Assembly: GCA_026260175.1 (NCBI GenBank)
Contig: JAKCWW010000023.1
Location: 36,178 to 100,177 of the forward strand
Source of the DNA: Reticulitermes lucifugus
Taxonomy: Eukaryota; Arthropoda; Insecta; Blattodea; Rhinotermitidae
Direction of reading: 5' to 3'
DNA: 64,000 nt
The position numbers were made by a program, and so were the translations under genes. Positions 35,221 through 47,112 of this stretch are shown piece after piece. The notes beneath the pieces were generated by a model. That model saw only the letters and a list, made by a program, of their open reading frames with translations, ran no database searches and was not told where the DNA came from. Numbering within the stretch: the stretch's first letter is position 1; every line of letters starts with the position of its first letter.

Positions 35221-35267
35221 CTGCCCGGAAGATTTACTTCCGTTCGCCTATCTAAAACAATGAAGAG

Positions 35268-35345
35268 TGAAAGTCATACATCTGTAATTTTGCCTGCTGT
35301 TTTGTATGGGTGTGAAACTTAGACGTGGAGAGTTTTCAGGTTTTC
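35268..35345 (+). mobile_element. LINE-2 fragment (YGCETWTL region)
   Basis: The plus strand reads ILPAVLYGCET, a stop, then TWRVFRF. This matches the LPAVLYGCETWTLTL block found after the reverse transcriptase domain of insect LINEs. One in-frame stop lies inside the block. It sits directly after the SINE-B tail. Confidence 0.65.
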
Positions 35346-35349
35346 GTAG

Positions 35350-38300
35350 CTGTGTAGGCGAGGTCTCCGTTCTTCTGTGACGCGTCGATACCTTTCCAGA
35401 AAAACGAAGACATTAAATACAACACTGTGAAAAACCTAACGACTGGCATATTTATTGTTTTGTGTATCATGACTTTCAACGTTTTGGGACGCATGTGGCA
35501 TGATAAGAATCTTGCATTAGAATAATAAAAAATTTAGTGTGTTTTCATAATTTTATTGTTAAACTTACTTGTACATATTAGAGACCCACGAAATGCACTA
35601 CAGCAAGGCGAATAAAATTAAGTCGAAATTATGAACAAATTTATAAGAACTGAGGAAGCGTGTCGAAAAAATATTTTGTACGTGTACGAAAAAGCTTACG
35701 GACAAAAGCAGCTCTGCGACTGGGAAATAATGGCTACGGCTTCTGTTTTATATTGTGGAAGTCCTGAGTTCATTATCTTCATACATAGATCGGCCATTCT
35801 GAATGAGGTTTTCTCTAATATTTCTCATCTCCTCTGTTAAAAATTGGGTTTTACCTCAAATCAACCCTTTGCCGCATCCTTCCTTATGCTTTCCAAATAA
35901 GTAATCGTTAGCCATCCTATCGGTGTAATACGATCTATGGAAAGTCTCTCAATAAACTAAGGACAAAAATGACAACTCTGGTTTGGGATGAAGAACGTAT
36001 CATTCCCGGACACCAACTTTATTTGCAGCTGTGGTTAAGTAACGTCAAACCGACTTATTTTCAGATCATAGGAACGTGTGCATAACTTGGAGAAAGTACA
36101 ATGCCTTCAGTAGAACAGGGACATTTTAACTCTACACTAGGTACAGCGTATAGCTGCCATCTTCAACATTAACTAAATTCTCCAACGCAGCGTTGTTTCA
36201 AGTCTTAAACGTGGTGTAAGATCGAACTAAGTGTCCTGAAATGCGGAACTTCATTATTTTAAGCACAGATCAATTACGGAAATTGCCGTATTTGCCATTG
36301 CGTGAGACGCGTTATGCTTTAGGAAAGGAGAACCGATAAATATTTATCTAAACATCGCTGTGTATGACGCACTGAGAATTTTAGGGCCTTATCCTTAGGA
36401 AAGAGCAGCATCTTTTACACGAAGAGTAGCGGTAAATTTACATTAAAAAGTAGGCGCTCGCACAAACGCACGCATACACACGAAGGTTTATGCGTTGAAG
36501 GAGCATATGGCATACGAAATACGGACGAATGTTGAGTAGTACAGGTATTACACAGAGGTAGGTTCATATCTAAACATCAGAGTAAGTTGTTAACAAACAA
36601 TAATCTAAATGAAGGATGTTTTTATAGTGCAAACGTTGACTCTCAGAGGAAGAAATGAATATTTCTGCAGATTATTATGCCAGGGCTGCTCGCTGCCTTG
36701 CCTAAAGCTTTATTGAAACATCTTTAATTTTACGAAGTATTATAGCGAGAGGCCATTTCGATCCACATTAAATGTTCACATCCTCTTTCTTTAAGATTCA
36801 TTTTAACGCCAACCCACGATCTACGCTTTTGTATAACAAGTGAAGGCAGTGACAATTAAGTACACATTCAAAGAATTACAGTACTCATAACAATTTCCAG
36901 TGGTATAAATAAGGCAAGAAGCAATTCATTTCTCGTCGTGTTATATTTTCCTCGTAGTATTGTAAAATTTTACAAGAAAACCGAAAGCGAACAAAAGCAG
37001 GCGACGACGAGAGGATGCTGGTGAAATGGATTTTAAGTAGGGTATGAAAAAAAAAGTTACCTAGACTGAACTGGCTTAGTTGCTGCAATCCCTTGTAAAA
37101 TGAAAGGTTTTTGTAGAGCATTACGCAAGTAGGGGAGCCGCTCGACTGCCTGGGGACACGTTGACGGTTCACTAGCTAGCGTAACGCTCCACAGAACGTT
37201 CCGTCCATGTAACATTCGCGAGGTTTGTGTTGTAATTACTTCCCGCCATTTATCTGTTCGCGTAAAATTGATATCTAATCCATCACGTCTGCACATAAAG
37301 AATGCATTACGGGAATATAAATATCTATCTGTTCGTCCGTCCGTTCATTCTTCCGTCCGAACGGTCCATCTACGATATTTTGCGATAGGTTTGATGAAAT
37401 TAGGTGCCGGAATCGATATAAATTTGCAGCGCAAACAATTCTGTTACTTTAAAATCTCAAACGCTTTGATCGTACCCGTATAAACATTTATAGGCTACTC
37501 CATATAACTTACAATATTGTAGACTCACCGAGTCTACAGCCTTTATTTGATATGTTCTTCTATATCGCAAATATTTGAAGACACAAAAGTAATACAATTT
37601 CTGACTCAATGTAATGTACGTGTGTGTACAATGCTGTCCGTCTCCAACATGTGCTTGTATCTGCAACGAACAAAATCATAAAAGAAAACTGTGTACGCAA
37701 AACAGCAAAGAATGCGCTTAGATAAATCTATCTTACTACAGTTCGGTATCATTCACTTCTCTATCACAATGCTGGCAACAGTACCCACCATGTGGACTCA
37801 ACGCCTAAAGAAAAGCCTTCCAATGTATTGGAAAGCTGTCTGACCTTTTCTAAATTTTGTAAAGAAGTGTTTAGGGTGGATTGTCCTAGAGAAGGACTGT
37901 CCAACTTGCGAAAGGCCGGATGCGACCTGACAGTTGGTGTGCTGGACGTTCCGTTACGCAAGATATACGTTCACAGCGTCTTCTTAGTTATCAATGCTGC
38001 CGAGTTTTGTACAGAAAGGGCTTTATGAAAATTGTTTACTGTACATTCATTATCAATTTTAACAGATTTCACACCATATCTAACAAAAATCTCAGACCTC
38101 ATGCTACATAAATAAAAATTAACAAACGTTTTGTGGCTCTTTAAATTATCATAGAGTTGGCAACACTGTTTGACGGCATGATTACGCGATCAGCATGACA
38201 GCGTTACATGACCTCAAGGACTCAAAACAGAATACAGTTCAGAATACGTGATTTCAGTGTTTCGTCAGAAAAAGTTCACTGATTTGCTTTAAATTCGGCA

Positions 38301-38524
38301 TGAGACAAAACACACTGAATTTAAATAAATGCTTATTGGGCATTAATCAATTTTAAATGATCCATAACCGTGCACTGAACAGTTAGATATGAAGATTAAA
38401 GTCAACATATGCACACAGGTTTACGAAACTATATTACAAACGTAATATGATATGTGCACATGTATATGTGCACTGGTTCAGAAACTTTTGTAGCATCTCA
38501 ATGCATTTATTCTTCGTAACGCAC
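35350..38524. other. Unassigned AT-rich DNA
   Basis: About 3.2 kb with no recognised gene. A CGTCCGTCCG run occurs near 37337-37362. A near-palindrome, GTGCACAT-GTAT-ATGTGCAC, lies at 38454-38473, just before the structured motif at 38.53 kb. Confidence 0.45.
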
Positions 38525-38565
38525 CTCCCTGAGGATGGCCACGTGAGTGGCGAAACATGTAGGAG
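38525..38565 (+). repeat. Hammerhead-like structured motif
   Basis: The layout is CTCC (38525-38528), CTGAGGA (38529-38535), TG, GCCAC-GTGA-GTGGC (hairpin, 38538-38551), GAAAC (38552-38556), AT, GTA (38559-38561), GGAG (38562-38565). CTCC and GGAG pair to close the fold. The order of boxes and helices is that of a hammerhead ribozyme with a minimal helix III, except for the extra TG after the first box. Catalysis is not shown. Confidence 0.45.
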
Positions 38566-38599
38566 CTAATACCACGTTTATAATATATTTTCATAAACT

Positions 38600-40035
38600 T
38601 GTGTGCACTTTTATTTTCTTATAATGAGCGCGCGAGAGGGTACTTACGGTACAAAGCGACCCCCCAGTTCCTTCGAGAAGGGACAGCCCTGTCCCAGAGA
38701 AGACTTCGGAAACTGAATAGTCGACAAGATGGCTGCCTCCGTTTAACACTCACAAACGCAGTTGCTTGTGCTAATACCATGCAGCGTATGATGTTTGCTA
38801 TGCAATTCGACCCTACACTTTAATGTGTATTCGTTCGCCAGACGCCAGACTTACTTCCAGTGCACGATGTATTACGACTCCGAGCTGCCTTAGTTAACAA
38901 CATTTTATAATACAAAAACATTTTCCGGGGAATTGTAATTTGACAATTTTTTTTTCGTTCTGAAAAACAGATGTTTTGTTAACTCCTCACTCAACGTTTG
39001 GCATGTTTGTACTGTAAAAATTTTCACTTTAGAATTACCTAATATTTTCGGAGCTACAAAATGAAAGATAATGTGATTGGTAGGACATGCAGGTAGCATA
39101 TATAAAAAACGGATAAATATAAAAAAAATTATTCTAAAAACTTGGCAGAACCGGTGATATACGCAGACAACAGCATAAGATTAAAATGAGTATCGAAGGT
39201 AATATGATGTGAGAATGTGAATTGCTAGCACGTGGCTGAAATATGATTCAGTGGGAAGTTCTTAACAAACATGAAAACGAACTTCTGGATGCCACAAAAG
39301 GCGAGGTATTTCTTGAACATTTACAGCCTATCAGCTTCTCAAGCAGTCTAGCCTACAGAATTAATGTCTCTTCAACACATCATAAATGTACGTAACTGTA
39401 AATCAGCCCGTATTTCAATTAACTGTTTATATGCCAAACAGATTCCGCGTGTAAGAGTTACAATGTCCGGTCACCTAAACTCCTACTGTGTGTTTTATCT
39501 ACGAGTATAGTGGTCAAATCAAATTTAGGACCGTAATTATAGTTAGTGCTGTCATATACCTTCTCTGTACATTTCAATGAATGCTGTCAATTCACGAGAA
39601 CATATCAGCATTGTATTAGTCTGTTATCTTTAACTGGAATAAATAAAGAAATTATTCTATTAAAGATTACTTTTGTATACTTTTATAAAACAACTCACGC
39701 TTTAATCTTCACAAACTATACAGCCATCAATGGAATAGTTACATCACAGTCCCTGTAATGACAGAACATTTGTAAAGCACTGCCGCAAAGCGGTGGCCAA
39801 ATTTACGTTCTGCAAGGGTTCTTTCTCGTTACGTTTTATGCTCTGTGTCGTAAGACAAAATCTGACCGGTTGCAAGACACAAAAAGTAGAAAATACTTAA
39901 TTATACATCATTCAGTAAACGAGAAAGCTTAATGTATTTTAAATTAAGTTCTACGGACGAATTCTATTACACTTTAATGCTTCGATCGTTACACTTACAG
40001 TGACAGGTAAAACAGGTATAAGTGTCTCTGTGTAC
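38600..40035. other. Unassigned AT-rich DNA
   Basis: No gene recognised. The 74-codon frame at 38599 has no known family. Confidence 0.45.
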
Positions 40036-40302
40036 GCCATGAAATATTAGGGAAAATGGAGGTATAGCTCCAATCATTCAAAAGTCGGCAATAAATATAA
40101 AATATTTAGCTTCAATCCCCGGCCGCTTTATCCCGGGAAAAGCGCCCCCGTTATCCACTATAAAAGATGTTGGATAAGCCCGAGAAGCAGTCAGGATGCT
40201 TTCAAGGAGAGAAAAATCTCTTGTACCTTCCGGGAATTGATCACCGATTCATTAGTCATGCAGCCCGCAGCCTAATTACAATACCAACTATGCTACTCCA
40301 CT
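40036..40302 (-). mobile_element. SINE-A copy 5, full-length
   Basis: The minus strand starts AGTGGAGTAGCATAGTTGG (box A region), has box-B-like GGTGATCAATTCCCGG (about 40239-40254) and AGAGATTTTTCTCTCC. The body has AAGCGGCCGGGGATTG and the 3' part GGAGCTATACCTCCATTTTC. Box B is mutated, so this copy is probably inactive. Confidence 0.75.
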
Positions 40303-40423
40303 GCAGTAAGGACCTAGTTATTTTGAGTGACTGAATGATTCGTAGATTGTTTAATAGAAGTTTGTCGGATCACGTTCAGAGCTTATTATTTGGCTTTGAA
40401 CAGGCCTGTGTAAGTACGATGGG

Positions 40424-40876
40424 TATTTGTCATTCAAAGTGCAGGGATTTTAAACTGGAGGACTAGTATTTGTGTCATTCTAAGTGCAGGGATTTTAAAC
40501 TGGAGGACTAGTATTTNNNNNNNNNNNNNNNNNNNNNNNNNNNNNNNNNNNNNNNNNNNNNNNNNNNNNNNNNNNNNNNNNNNNNNNNNNNNNNNNNNNN
40601 NNNNNNNNNNNNNNNNNNNNNNNNNNNNNNNNNNNNNNNNNNNNNNNNNNNNNNNNNNNNNNNNNNNNNNNNNNNNNNNNNNNNNNNNNNNNNNNNNNNN
40701 NNNNNNNNNNNNNNNNNNNNNNNNNNNNNNNNNNNNNNNNNNNNNNNNNNNNNNNNNNNNNNNNNNNNNNNNNNNNNNNNNNNNNNNNNNNNNNNNNNNN
40801 NNNNNNATTTTAAACTGGAGGACTAGTATTTGTGTCATTCTAAGTGCAGGGATTTTAAACTGGAGGACTAGTATTT
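40424..40876. repeat. 45-bp satellite array, broken by a gap
   Basis: The unit contains GTGCAGGGATTTTAAACTGG then AGGACTAGTATTTGTGTC and ATTCTAA, with a period of exactly 45 bp (first unit from about 40441, second from 40486). Two units are seen on each side of 290 N. Visible units are nearly identical, and this probably collapsed the assembly. Since 45 is a multiple of three, the minus strand stays open as a 15-residue repeat, which I do not regard as coding. Confidence 0.9.
40517..40806. other. Assembly gap of 290 N
   Basis: The gap lies wholly within the 45-bp satellite. Units on both sides are in the same orientation and nearly in phase, so the gap is most likely more of the same array. 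Confidence 0.95.
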
Positions 40877-42372
40877 CCGACACATTCGTTAGCTGTCCGT
40901 GTATTTTAAATGTGTCCCTCATTCTAGCGATAAGACACGAGCACACACGCAGTTCCATCTGTTCTTACGTACAGAACCACCTCATCGCTAGCGTCTCATA
41001 GTGTTTGTGTTTTCCTTTCCCTATTTATTTTATCGCACAAGAACTAATACCATCAGCTTAGACCAATGCTTATGTGTTCCACACAATTCTAACCACACCA
41101 CATCTTTTTTACACCTTTCTAATGTCGTATTCATACAACTGTATTAATGAAGCCTATAGCGTTTAACATAACCCGGAACAGGAAGTTCATCAGAAAAAAT
41201 ATTTACCTACAATAAATTGCTTTATTCATTTCATACATATATTAAGCCCCATAACTAACTTTGCTGGTATATATAATATTGACATTGAGGTTTTTAAGTC
41301 TATTAATAGGTGACTCATGTGTAAGATTTGAAATTCTTGGGCTGGTGACTTAAAATGTACCGTCCTCTAGGATGTGCCACCGTGTAGTCCGGTAGAAATA
41401 TGCCAACATTTTGGGTAAATCCGAAAAGCTGTAACAATCGTGACTATGATTTTGGACACTGTATTACATATTAATGTTTAACAAACCATCGTTAGAAACA
41501 TTTAGACTTGACTAAAACGTAGGTAGATTTCTACTAGACTACACGGCGTCACATCTCGAAAGACAGTATTCTTCCAGGTGATTTGCTGTCCAATTTATTT
41601 CCTCTTTTATGTAACAAAAACAAACATTCCGATCTGCAGTTAATCTGCCACGTCTGTTTTTGTCACAATTTCAACTTTACGAAGATAAATACTGCGTGCC
41701 ACGCTGTACTCCCTACTATTTCAGAAGCTAGATCGTACTTGGACTACACGCAGATAACGTACCTGCACTGCCCCAGTCCTTGAGTGATTTGCGAAACTTA
41801 TTCCACTGTTACAGTAATGACGCCTGGTTTAAGAGACGTAACAGATAACTAAATTACACGCGTAGCCTTCTCCTTGTTGTTTATAAAGTTCAAGAGTAAG
41901 GTAGAAGCAACTCAGACGAAGAAAACACTATTTCTATGCCATACAGTACTGACTACAGCCTTGTTTACAAGTGCCTGGAACGTTAACTGTAAAATTCTGA
42001 ATGTAACCAACTCCATGGATTAGAGTATCACTTAAATAGGTCATGTCTCTCAATAGGTAAAAGAAACTCCTAGAATTTTTCTGAAATCGAAAGTTATTAA
42101 CGCGTTTAGAAGAACCCGCCATCGGTCTTTATACATAATGAATAAGGCTTTAAGATCGCAGTTACATTTTGCATAAATTTAAATAACAGAATACATTAAG
42201 AAATTTAAGAATTGTAAATGGCTTGTGTTAGGTTTTCAGAATACTTTTAAACCTCGCTTAAAATCAAACCACACATACATTTAGCCACGAATATTTACTT
42301 TGAATTTGTGAAGTAAAAAGGATAAAGGCTTCCCAATATTTCATTACACATTACGATGAAAGTGCAGATAGG
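40877..42372. other. Unassigned AT-rich DNA
   Basis: No recognised gene or repeat. Confidence 0.5.
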
Positions 42373-42620
42373 TAAATGGAGGTACAGCTTTACAGATTTT
42401 TAATCTCGGTACTAGATGGAGTAAGTGTTAAGATTCGTAGCCCGGCGGATTTGGCCACGGGAAAGAGCCCCGGATGCCCACTGATCAGGAGGCTGGGTGG
42501 GGTACAGAAGTGGTCTGGATACTTCAGGGAAGAGAAGAGTAACTTGTCTGTGCTGGGAATGAAGCTCTTAATCTCTCGGCTGTGCAGCCCGTCCCCTAGT
42601 CACAATATAGGTTGAGCTAT
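42373..42620 (-). mobile_element. SINE-A copy 6, near full-length
   Basis: On the minus strand, GACTAGGGGACGGGCTGCAC and an eroded box B (AGCTTCATTCCCAGC) are followed by the body with CCAGACCACTTCTGTACC and the 3' part with GTAAAGCTGTACCTCC. The head has several changes in box A. Confidence 0.7.
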
Positions 42621-42755
42621 ATCGACTCATTTATGAGGAGAAAATAGGCCAATTTCTAAAGAAAGTCATTGTACTTTTACATTTAATAAAATAGTGTTTA
42701 ACATAAAGTACCTTACTTTCAAATGCAACATAACCTAACAACAGCCAACACATCG

Positions 42756-42778
42756 TTTCAGCTACGCTTGCTGAAACT
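42756..42778. repeat. Short perfect hairpin
   Basis: GTTTCAGC and GCTGAAAC are separated by TACGCTT. It lies 57 bp upstream of the structured motif at 42.84 kb and may belong to the same element end. Confidence 0.5.
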
Positions 42779-42834
42779 GGCACATATATAAAGTTTAATA
42801 CCAGATGTATAGCTGATGTAATTTCAACAAGTAA

Positions 42835-42877
42835 GTCCCTGAAGATGAACCTGAAATAGGTTCGAAATATGTTGGGC
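42835..42877 (+). repeat. Hammerhead-like structured motif (best copy)
   Basis: The layout is GTCC (42835-42838), CTGAAGA (42839-42845), T, GAACCT-GAAAT-AGGTTC (a perfect 6-bp hairpin, 42847-42863), GAAAT (42864-42868), AT, GTT (42871-42873), GGGC (42874-42877). GTCC pairs with GGGC (one G-T wobble). All core boxes of a type-I-like hammerhead are present in order, with one extra T after the first box. Sequence after it (GTCTTTAATAAAAAGTTGTG) looks like a retroelement end. Confidence 0.5.
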
Positions 42878-43129
42878 AGTCTTTAATAAAAAGTTGTGTT
42901 GAATAACATGAAACAGTGTACATTTGTCTGAATAAGATTTGTATAATCAAAAATATGTACGGTACAAGTAACGTTTGCTTTGCTATTTTTGCACTCGTCG
43001 CTTATTTTGACGTACACTTAAATGTAAATAAATAATTAATTAATTTAAAAAGTTTCCAAAACTTTCTGAAATTCTGAGGAACTTTCTTGTCACAAATATT
43101 AATTCCTTTGATTCTGTACATGTTGAGCC

Positions 43130-43166
43130 ATATATATACATTATATACGTATATATATATATATAT
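43130..43166. repeat. (AT)n microsatellite
   Basis: Interrupted AT repeats. Confidence 0.9.
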
Positions 43167-43320
43167 CGAAAGACGGAGAGCAGCCAGCAATCCAGTGTCC
43201 TCGTCAGGTCGTCCCTCAATCCATCTCCCAGATCCGTCTGTCCACTGCACCACCCTCATCCCTGTCTCCAAAACTTCAATATCCTACGGAGTCCTCCCCT
43301 CTGAACCTTGTTAACTCAGA
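43167..43320. other. C-rich patch after the AT repeat, possible repeat
   Basis: A sharp change to C-rich sequence starts at CGAAAGACGGAGAGCAGCC and ends at CCTTGTTAACTCAGAGC. The plus strand is open (RRAASNPVSSSGRPS...) and the minus strand too, but neither looks like a known protein. The abrupt edges suggest an inserted repeat; I could not find a second copy in the window. Confidence 0.35.
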
Positions 43321-44654
43321 GCAAACTTCTTGGTTTCCATATCTAGTTTGAAATATATGTAAATCCAAAACTTTTAGAAAATTTTTGAAATAATGTTACA
43401 CTAGGAAAATTATGAGACAATGGAGACAGAAAGAGAACTGTGTGATATACGTAACACGGTGAGTTTGTTAACAAAAGTGCTGAAAATTACATTTGGGCTT
43501 GTCACTGTTTATTCACCACTAGCTCAAACACTCATTTATCTCCTACTTTCATAATGGACTGTACCGAAAGAATGCCATTTCTTACACTAAATAACCTATG
43601 CTTAATAAACTATTACAAAATATTTGTAACCGTGTGCATATTACATATTTTTCCACACGTTTATAAATAAACTTCATAAGAATGTAGAGCAAAACCTACC
43701 TTAACATTAAATACAGGTTCTACTTTGGCTGACAGTAGACATCCTTAATATCCACTACCGTGCAACAGCACGGTGATGGTTGTAAATATCAGATTGTCTT
43801 ACACATTACACATTAAATGGGCACCTGATAACCACCAGGCAGTCAGGACAGAAGAAAATACGGGGCAAATGGACGATACAAAACATAAGTAGAAGGCCGT
43901 AATAATGGGTTCAACAGATCGCATATGGAAGCCTGGCGTGCACAAATATCTTTTGCATATTTTAACCATGAACTGTGGAATTAATTTGTCGTTATTGACG
44001 GGTATAGACTACAAGGTACGTGATGACCTTGCATCAACATAATTTCCTTTAACGCTGCAAATGGATGTAATACTTATATTTAATTTGGGGGCACTAACAA
44101 GAGATTTGGCTGCAGACGGTGATAAAGATTAATTCCAGTCCTGCGAACTAACTTCAGAATAACACTTACCTGCTGGTTTCATTAATCTAAATTGCTCAGT
44201 CCATCAATGCTGCAAAGGCTTTGCAGCTACAAAGAATGAAGTAAAATGTAACGAATTTATTTCATTTATTGTGCGACATAGGACCGATGTATAAATGCGT
44301 ATTATGGTGTTATGTGATGCAACATCCTGTATGGTAGATGACAGAAGAGAGACCAGTTCAGCAAGAAATAACGTGACAACCTTAAAAGGACTGAAGCTGT
44401 TAAATGCGAACCGAGATTATTCCAGATCATACACTCAGGCAACTGACAATGCTACACAAAACAGGGAATGAGATAAAGAAGAATCGATACCTTTCGAAAT
44501 ACGAATTATCACTTCATACGCCTACAGAATTTCGAATGGGCCAGGCCGAATTTTGACAACCATTACCGTCATTCACAATAGAAATGTATTTTCCAGCTAA
44601 AATTTAACATTTACCAGAAGGATGAAATGAATTTGGGTAGGACAAAGTGAATGA
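43321..44654. other. Unassigned AT-rich DNA
   Basis: Nothing recognised. Confidence 0.45.
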
Positions 44655-44818
44655 AAGAGATTTGAAAAGCCTAGGCGGTCGTGGGAGAATAAAATTAATA
44701 TAGATCTTAAAAGCAGACTGGGGGTTCGTGGACGGCATTCGTCTGCCTCAAGATAGGGGCATAGGGGCAAGGGGATGGCTGTAGCTACCACAGACACGAG
44801 CCTTCGGGTTCCATAAAA
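44655..44818 (+). mobile_element. LINE-2 fragment (3' end of ORF2)
   Basis: The plus strand reads FEKPRRSWENKINIDLKS, then RGRHSSASR, a stop, and finally TSLRVP just before another stop. It aligns with RPRRRWEDNIKMDLRE and MNLRVP at the two ends. The middle is shifted. Confidence 0.6.
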
Positions 44819-44819
44819 T

Positions 44820-45430
44820 TATGGTAATTTCTGGACTAGATAAGGACCTTTAACCTCCAGAAGATAAATTCTATGCCACGCAGTTATTTCATCTTCATAG
44901 ATCTGAACTTGAAGCAGCGAAACAAGACGCTCTCTTCCACGTTTGTAAAGGCAACACTGACCTAAAAATGAATGGGTTGTCAGCAAGGCCCACGTCATCC
45001 ACTCAATCCCAGGGGAGAAGAAGGAAGCTGGACGCGTATAATGAAAGAATGGATGAGTCAGTTATAAGGAGGGACGAGTATAATTTCAGCAACTACGGCA
45101 TCTCCTCCGATGCTCACCGCCGTAAAGGGATAGACGAGAGAACAGATACGCTTTATATACGTAATGGCGTCTTATTACGGCTTAAATGGCGCACAAACCT
45201 GTCTGTTCCTTTCAGATATTGTGGTAGTGGTATACCTTCCTCTAAGAATAATTCGTCTATAGGGTGGCTGAAAAATATACCGCATGTAACAACGAAGACC
45301 GATAAACTGATTACTTCAGATTTGTACTAAGAGAGTTTGGGGTTCGATACGTGATGCAGGCTGTGATTGGCACGACAGATACTTCAAGATGGCTAGGCAC
45401 ACATGTTAGTTGCTGGAGTGATTGGAGTTA
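44820..45430. other. Unassigned DNA with a 120-codon frame of unknown meaning
   Basis: The plus-strand frame at 44968-45330 begins MNGLSARPTSSTQSQGRRRK and is the longest frame not explained by repeats. It is rich in R, S, D and N, and shows no known domain, signal peptide or membrane segment. Nearby splice or promoter signals are not convincing, so I do not call it a gene. Confidence 0.3.
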
Positions 45431-45434
45431 ATAT

Positions 45435-45790
45435 TAGGTAACTGAAACAGAAACACACAAAATACAGTATGGAAGAAAACAGAAGGAAAAACAGGCAGAA
45501 CGAAAGAACAGAATGAAGGAAGAGGAACGCACAATGAAAGGTATTCAAGACAAAGTAAATAAAAAGGCAGAAACAAAGGAATATAAAAAACGAGAAAAGG
45601 GCAGAAGGAAAACACTGAATGGAGGAAGAAATAGTAAAAAACAGAAGAAAGAATAAGTAATAGCTGAAGGAACAAGAAAAAAGAATGTAAGGGCAGAAGA
45701 AAAGGAAAGACAGTAATATAGGAAATAAAATGCGGTAACAAGGAAAGGCGGTAAGGAAGCAAAGGAAAGAGGATAGGAAGAAACACAGCA
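45435..45790. repeat. Purine-rich low-complexity tract
   Basis: About 350 bp of A/G-rich DNA (GAAGGAA, GAAACAG, AAAGGAA words). Long minus-strand frames of F, L, S and C residues (126 and 138 codons) are a composition effect. Confidence 0.75.
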
Positions 45791-46110
45791 TCTCGAGATC
45801 AGAATCCAATCCTCAACAACTGAAAATGCGTTGCTAACTTTTTTTTTAGAAAGAATTCCTTTCCAAAATTTCTTCCGCTGTTCCTTTCCGCCTCATTCTT
45901 GCTCAATGACTCAGCTCACGGTTATATCCTTTTTCTTCCCTAATGTCTATTTCCTTTATGCACTTCAGTACGACGTCCATGGAATGTGAACCAGGCGACT
46001 GTAGCAATGAGCAGGCCGACATGATATGCTGTACACGTTTATCATACTTTTTCGCTCATCGTGTAGACGTTGTCTTCCAAGGCCATCTACATGCCAGGCT
46101 GTGAAATATT

Positions 46111-46320
46111 TCAGGCAGTTAGTCGCCGGCTTTTTACCGCTGAGGCCCAGGTTCGATCCCAGGCAATCGATATGGGGTATGTGGCGGATAAAATGGCTTC
46201 AAGCCTTTTCCCGCCTATTCCCATTCCACAGATGTTCCATATTCATACAGTTATCAGCCATGGGATAGGCCGCAGTTCCGACACGTACAATCCCAACCAG
46301 CTCCTCCCAATAAATATGCC
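46111..46320 (+). mobile_element. SINE-C copy 2
   Basis: A head with TTTTTACCGCTGAGGCCCAG and box B GGTTCGATCCCAGG (46149-46162) is followed by GTATGTGGCGGATAAAATGG, CCCATTCCACAGATG and CAGCCATGGGATAGG. It matches the 3.3 kb copy in the head and around the CATTCCAC block. It is longer at the 3' end, so it shows more of the true body. The 80-88 codon frames here are not genes. Confidence 0.65.
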
Positions 46321-46829
46321 AGGTGGATGTCTATAACAATTGTGGGATATTTCAGAACTGATTATTTCGATATTGGCGAGTCGATAATACAGAAAGAAAC
46401 GCAATGAGTTATGAGAGACACCTGTGAATACGTAGTATTGTAATTTAGTTCACCACAAATCCCATACGGACTGATTGAAACACATAATGGGAGTTAGTGC
46501 GCTGGACGGATGCCTAACCCCATTTGTATGCTGCACTGATACCTAAGCTGCAGTAATGCATACAAGTTTGTGTGCTGACTCCTGCCTAATTATATGACAT
46601 ACACACTTACCTCTGCGTTATATCGCTGCCTAATCTCTAATCCTACACACCAGTTTGTATCTGTTTATAAAATATAATGGCAGAAAAGAAATGCATACGC
46701 CGTACAAATATATTGTACTAAATTACACCATGTAACGTTAGAACTGAATAGACTGACCACATCCAGTAACTGACCTAGCCGACAACTAGGCGTAAATTTG
46801 GGAAGCTGCCAGTGGCTCAGCTGATTCAG
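46321..46829. other. Unassigned DNA
   Basis: Nothing recognised. Confidence 0.45.
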
Positions 46830-46995
46830 GACTTAATTTAACGTTTTTTTGAGGAGCTGATCAAGAATTTACTCTCGTTTTGTGGAACCCGAAGGCATAA
46901 GTTCGTATTCACAAGTGTTTGTCATTGAATCTGAGCCAGCTGAACCCAATTAACTCTCTCATACCCCAATTTTTGTTTCATTTTTAATATTATTA
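46830..46995 (-). mobile_element. LINE-2 fragment (3' end of ORF2)
   Basis: The minus strand reads GEDVIIILKMKQKLG, VNWVQLAQIQ, a stop, then TLVNTNLCLRVPQNESKF. This follows [24 protein letters not shown] closely. It is one of the better-preserved copies of the C-terminus, with one in-frame stop. Confidence 0.7.
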
Positions 46996-47112
46996 TGACG
47001 TCTTCTCCAACATCTATCAAGTTCTCCGTACGCAATGTGTTGTATATATTCAAAATCAAGCACTAAAATTTACCAGTTCTTAATAAGATGGTCACAAGAG
47101 ATCAAAAGACTC

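Noticed and set aside
40434-40958. 174-codon minus-strand frame
   Set aside because: It consists of the 45-bp satellite and N. A period that is a multiple of three keeps it open by chance.
44968-45330. 120-codon plus-strand frame as a gene
   Set aside because: It is not explained by a repeat, but there is no domain, no convincing start context and no splice partner. A frame of this length can arise by chance in 64 kb.
45393-45809. 138- and 126-codon minus-strand frames
   Set aside because: Both overlap in different frames of a purine-rich tract and read only F, L, S and C-rich sequence: a composition effect.
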